The notes under the pieces: model-generated
The model's database searches: none
Told to the model about the DNA's origin: nothing
The model's input: only the letters and a program-made list of their open reading frames with translations
Made by a program: the position numbers and the translations under genes
In this document: one piece after another, positions 62,998 through 64,000 of the stretch
Layout: each line of letters starts with the position of its first letter
How positions within the stretch are numbered: the stretch's first letter is position 1
From: Bacteroidia bacterium
GTDB lineage: Bacteria > Bacteroidota > Bacteroidia > AKYH767-A > OLB10
Direction of reading: 5' to 3'
NCBI GenBank assembly: GCA_016788065.1
Contig: JAEUTI010000051.1
Location: forward strand, 1-64,000
DNA: 64,000 nucleotides

Positions 62998-64000
62998 TTA
63001 GGGCTTACCAAACAAAGGATTTGTGAATATCGTTGTATCTGTAAGTGTATTTAGAAATGCTTTTAGATTATGTATTTCAAATGGTGTAAGGCCTAACCCA
63101 AATTCTTTTCCGGGTTTAGTCATGATGGGATCAAGCGAATTGCTCAATTTTACGTCATTATTATAATGGTTTATAACTTCATCTATTGTGGAGAATCTCC
63201 CATCATGCATAAAAGATGACCGAGTTAATACATTTCTTAAAGATGGTGTTTTGAATTTCCCTTTATCTGCAGGATTTCCCGATGAAAGGAAAAAACCCAA
63301 ATCAGATCCAACAAAAACAGAATCTAATCCAATATTATGCAACTGACCATCCGTCATTAATGGAAGAGAATGACAATGAAAACAATCACCTTTTTCTGAA
63401 TTAAAAATTGTAAATCCCATCATTTCACTTAAAGACAGATTTTCCTCATGCCTCAAAAATCTGTCAAACTTAGAGTTCCCGCTGACTATTGATCTCAGAA
63501 ACTGAGCCAGCGCCATTTCAATTCTTTCGTGGTTTATGTATGAAGAACCAAAAGCTTTAAAAAACAAAGAAGGATATACAGCAGAATTCTGTAGCTTTGA
63601 AACATCTGTTCCAAAAAACTCCCGTACTTCAAATCGCATTGCATCCTCTAACGAATTACTAATTCTTCCATTCCATAGAAATTTGGAATTATATGCTAAA
63701 TTTACATGCGGTAAAACATTAACACCTGGCGTAGAAAATCCAAATTCCTGAAAATGACAAGAAGAGCAAGATTTAAGATTCCATGGATGTAATATAGAGT
63801 CATAATATAATTTGCGTCCTAATGCTACTCCTTCGAAAGTTGGACTATTCGAGACAGGTAAAATCATTTGAGGAAAATGAGTTGGTACATCATAACTATA
63901 AGGCGTAGGACTATAATGCACAGCTAAGTTTGTTGACCCATTATCATTGCATCCATAAAATAAAATGTTAAGAGTAAACACACCTGACAAAACAAAAAAT
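62998..64000 (-). CDS. Di-haem cytochrome c peroxidase (MauG/CCP family), 5' end off window
   Basis: A periplasmic lipoprotein-type peroxidase that reduces hydrogen peroxide with electrons from cytochromes. Two haem-binding motifs, CSSCH and CFHCH, lie in the order usual for the family. A CCP-type core is also visible (KFKTPSLRNVLTRSSFMHDGRFSTIDEVINHYN). The frame is open to the window edge (…VLSGVFTLNILFYGC, a lipobox), so the start codon lies just outside. It converges with nrdG after 24 bases. Confidence 0.9.
   Translation of the reverse strand, partial: FFVLSGVFTLNILFYGCNDNGSTNLAVHYSPTPYSYDVPTHFPQMILPVSNSPTFEGVALGRKLYYDSILHPWNLKSCSSCHFQEFGFSTPGVNVLPHVNLAYNSKFLWNGRISNSLEDAMRFEVREFFGTDVSKLQNSAVYPSLFFKAFGSSYINHERIEMALAQFLRSIVSGNSKFDRFLRHEENLSLSEMMGFTIFNSEKGDCFHCHSLPLMTDGQLHNIGLDSVFVGSDLGFFLSSGNPADKGKFKTPSLRNVLTRSSFMHDGRFSTIDEVINHYNNDVKLSNSLDPIMTKPGKEFGLGLTPFEIHNLKAFLNTLTDTTIFTNPLFGKP

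Noticed and set aside
1-64000. tRNA or rRNA genes
   Set aside because: The intergenic stretches were read for T-loop and CCA-type sequences, and none forms a credible cloverleaf by eye; a tRNAscan run would be decisive.

Overview
The window looks like a chromosomal segment of a Bacteroidota bacterium, probably Chitinophagia- or Sphingobacteriia-like. The sequence-level reasons are: many clean TAnnTTTG -7 promoter boxes with almost no Shine-Dalgarno sites; a T9SS C-terminal sorting domain; a PorE-type T9SS protein; FecR/ECF-sigma units; a TonB-dependent receptor with a carboxypeptidase-like N-domain; two GIN (DUF2807) proteins; a DUF5916 protein; and a DAHP synthase-chorismate mutase fusion. 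Most of it is ordinary core genome. No rRNA, tRNA or CRISPR locus was recognised.

Layout. 0.4-4.6 kb: small secreted proteins, lipoproteins and a T9SS-exported Asp-box protein. 4.6-19.5 kb: mostly minus strand, with lysS, a sigma/anti-sigma/GIN-barrel operon, rimP-nusA-infB, a RidA-family protein, a Big_5 lipoprotein, free methionine-R-sulfoxide reductase and comF. 19.5-30 kb: cell envelope genes (a large outer-membrane protein, MBOAT acyltransferase, OmpA-type lipoprotein, GIN protein, DUF5916 protein). 30.6-34.8 kb: an exonuclease, lipB, a serine hydrolase and an aldo/keto reductase. 34.8-41 kb: a TonB-dependent receptor, then an ECF-sigma/FecR/STN unit whose STN protein carries a 16-residue solenoid-like repeat instead of a TonB receptor. 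41-52.7 kb: porE-like gene, sugar isomerase, M48 protease, DAHP synthase-chorismate mutase, acyl-CoA carboxylase beta, purD, a DUF6427 locus and purQ. 52.7-54.6 kb: a single-tyrosine (IS200/RAYT-like) transposase gene flanked by 20 upstream and 4 inverted downstream copies of one palindrome. 54.7-57.4 kb: a serine hydrolase and a DUF6544-type gene broken by one base in a T-run. 57.8-63 kb: an A/T-rich anaerobic or nitrosative-stress group: Rrf2 regulator, Ric, hemerythrin-like protein, class III ribonucleotide reductase and its activase. The last gene is a di-haem cytochrome c peroxidase that runs off the window.

The most interesting items are these. (1) The class III ribonucleotide reductase is split: the large NrdD polypeptide stops just after its zinc ribbon, and the glycyl-radical motif (RVMGY) lies on a separate overlapping 54-codon frame at 62133-62297, between nrdD and nrdG. 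(2) The palindrome-array/transposase locus at 52.7-54.6 kb resembles the REP/RAYT systems of Proteobacteria. (3) The sigma/FecR/STN-solenoid unit is a surface-signalling layout without the usual receptor. Several intergenic repeat families (a GGATTAA heptad, a TTCTGCGCAGAA palindrome, a 49-bp two-hairpin unit, a 12-bp repeat that supplies a stop codon, an ATGTGCTR octamer) fill most of the gene-free stretches.
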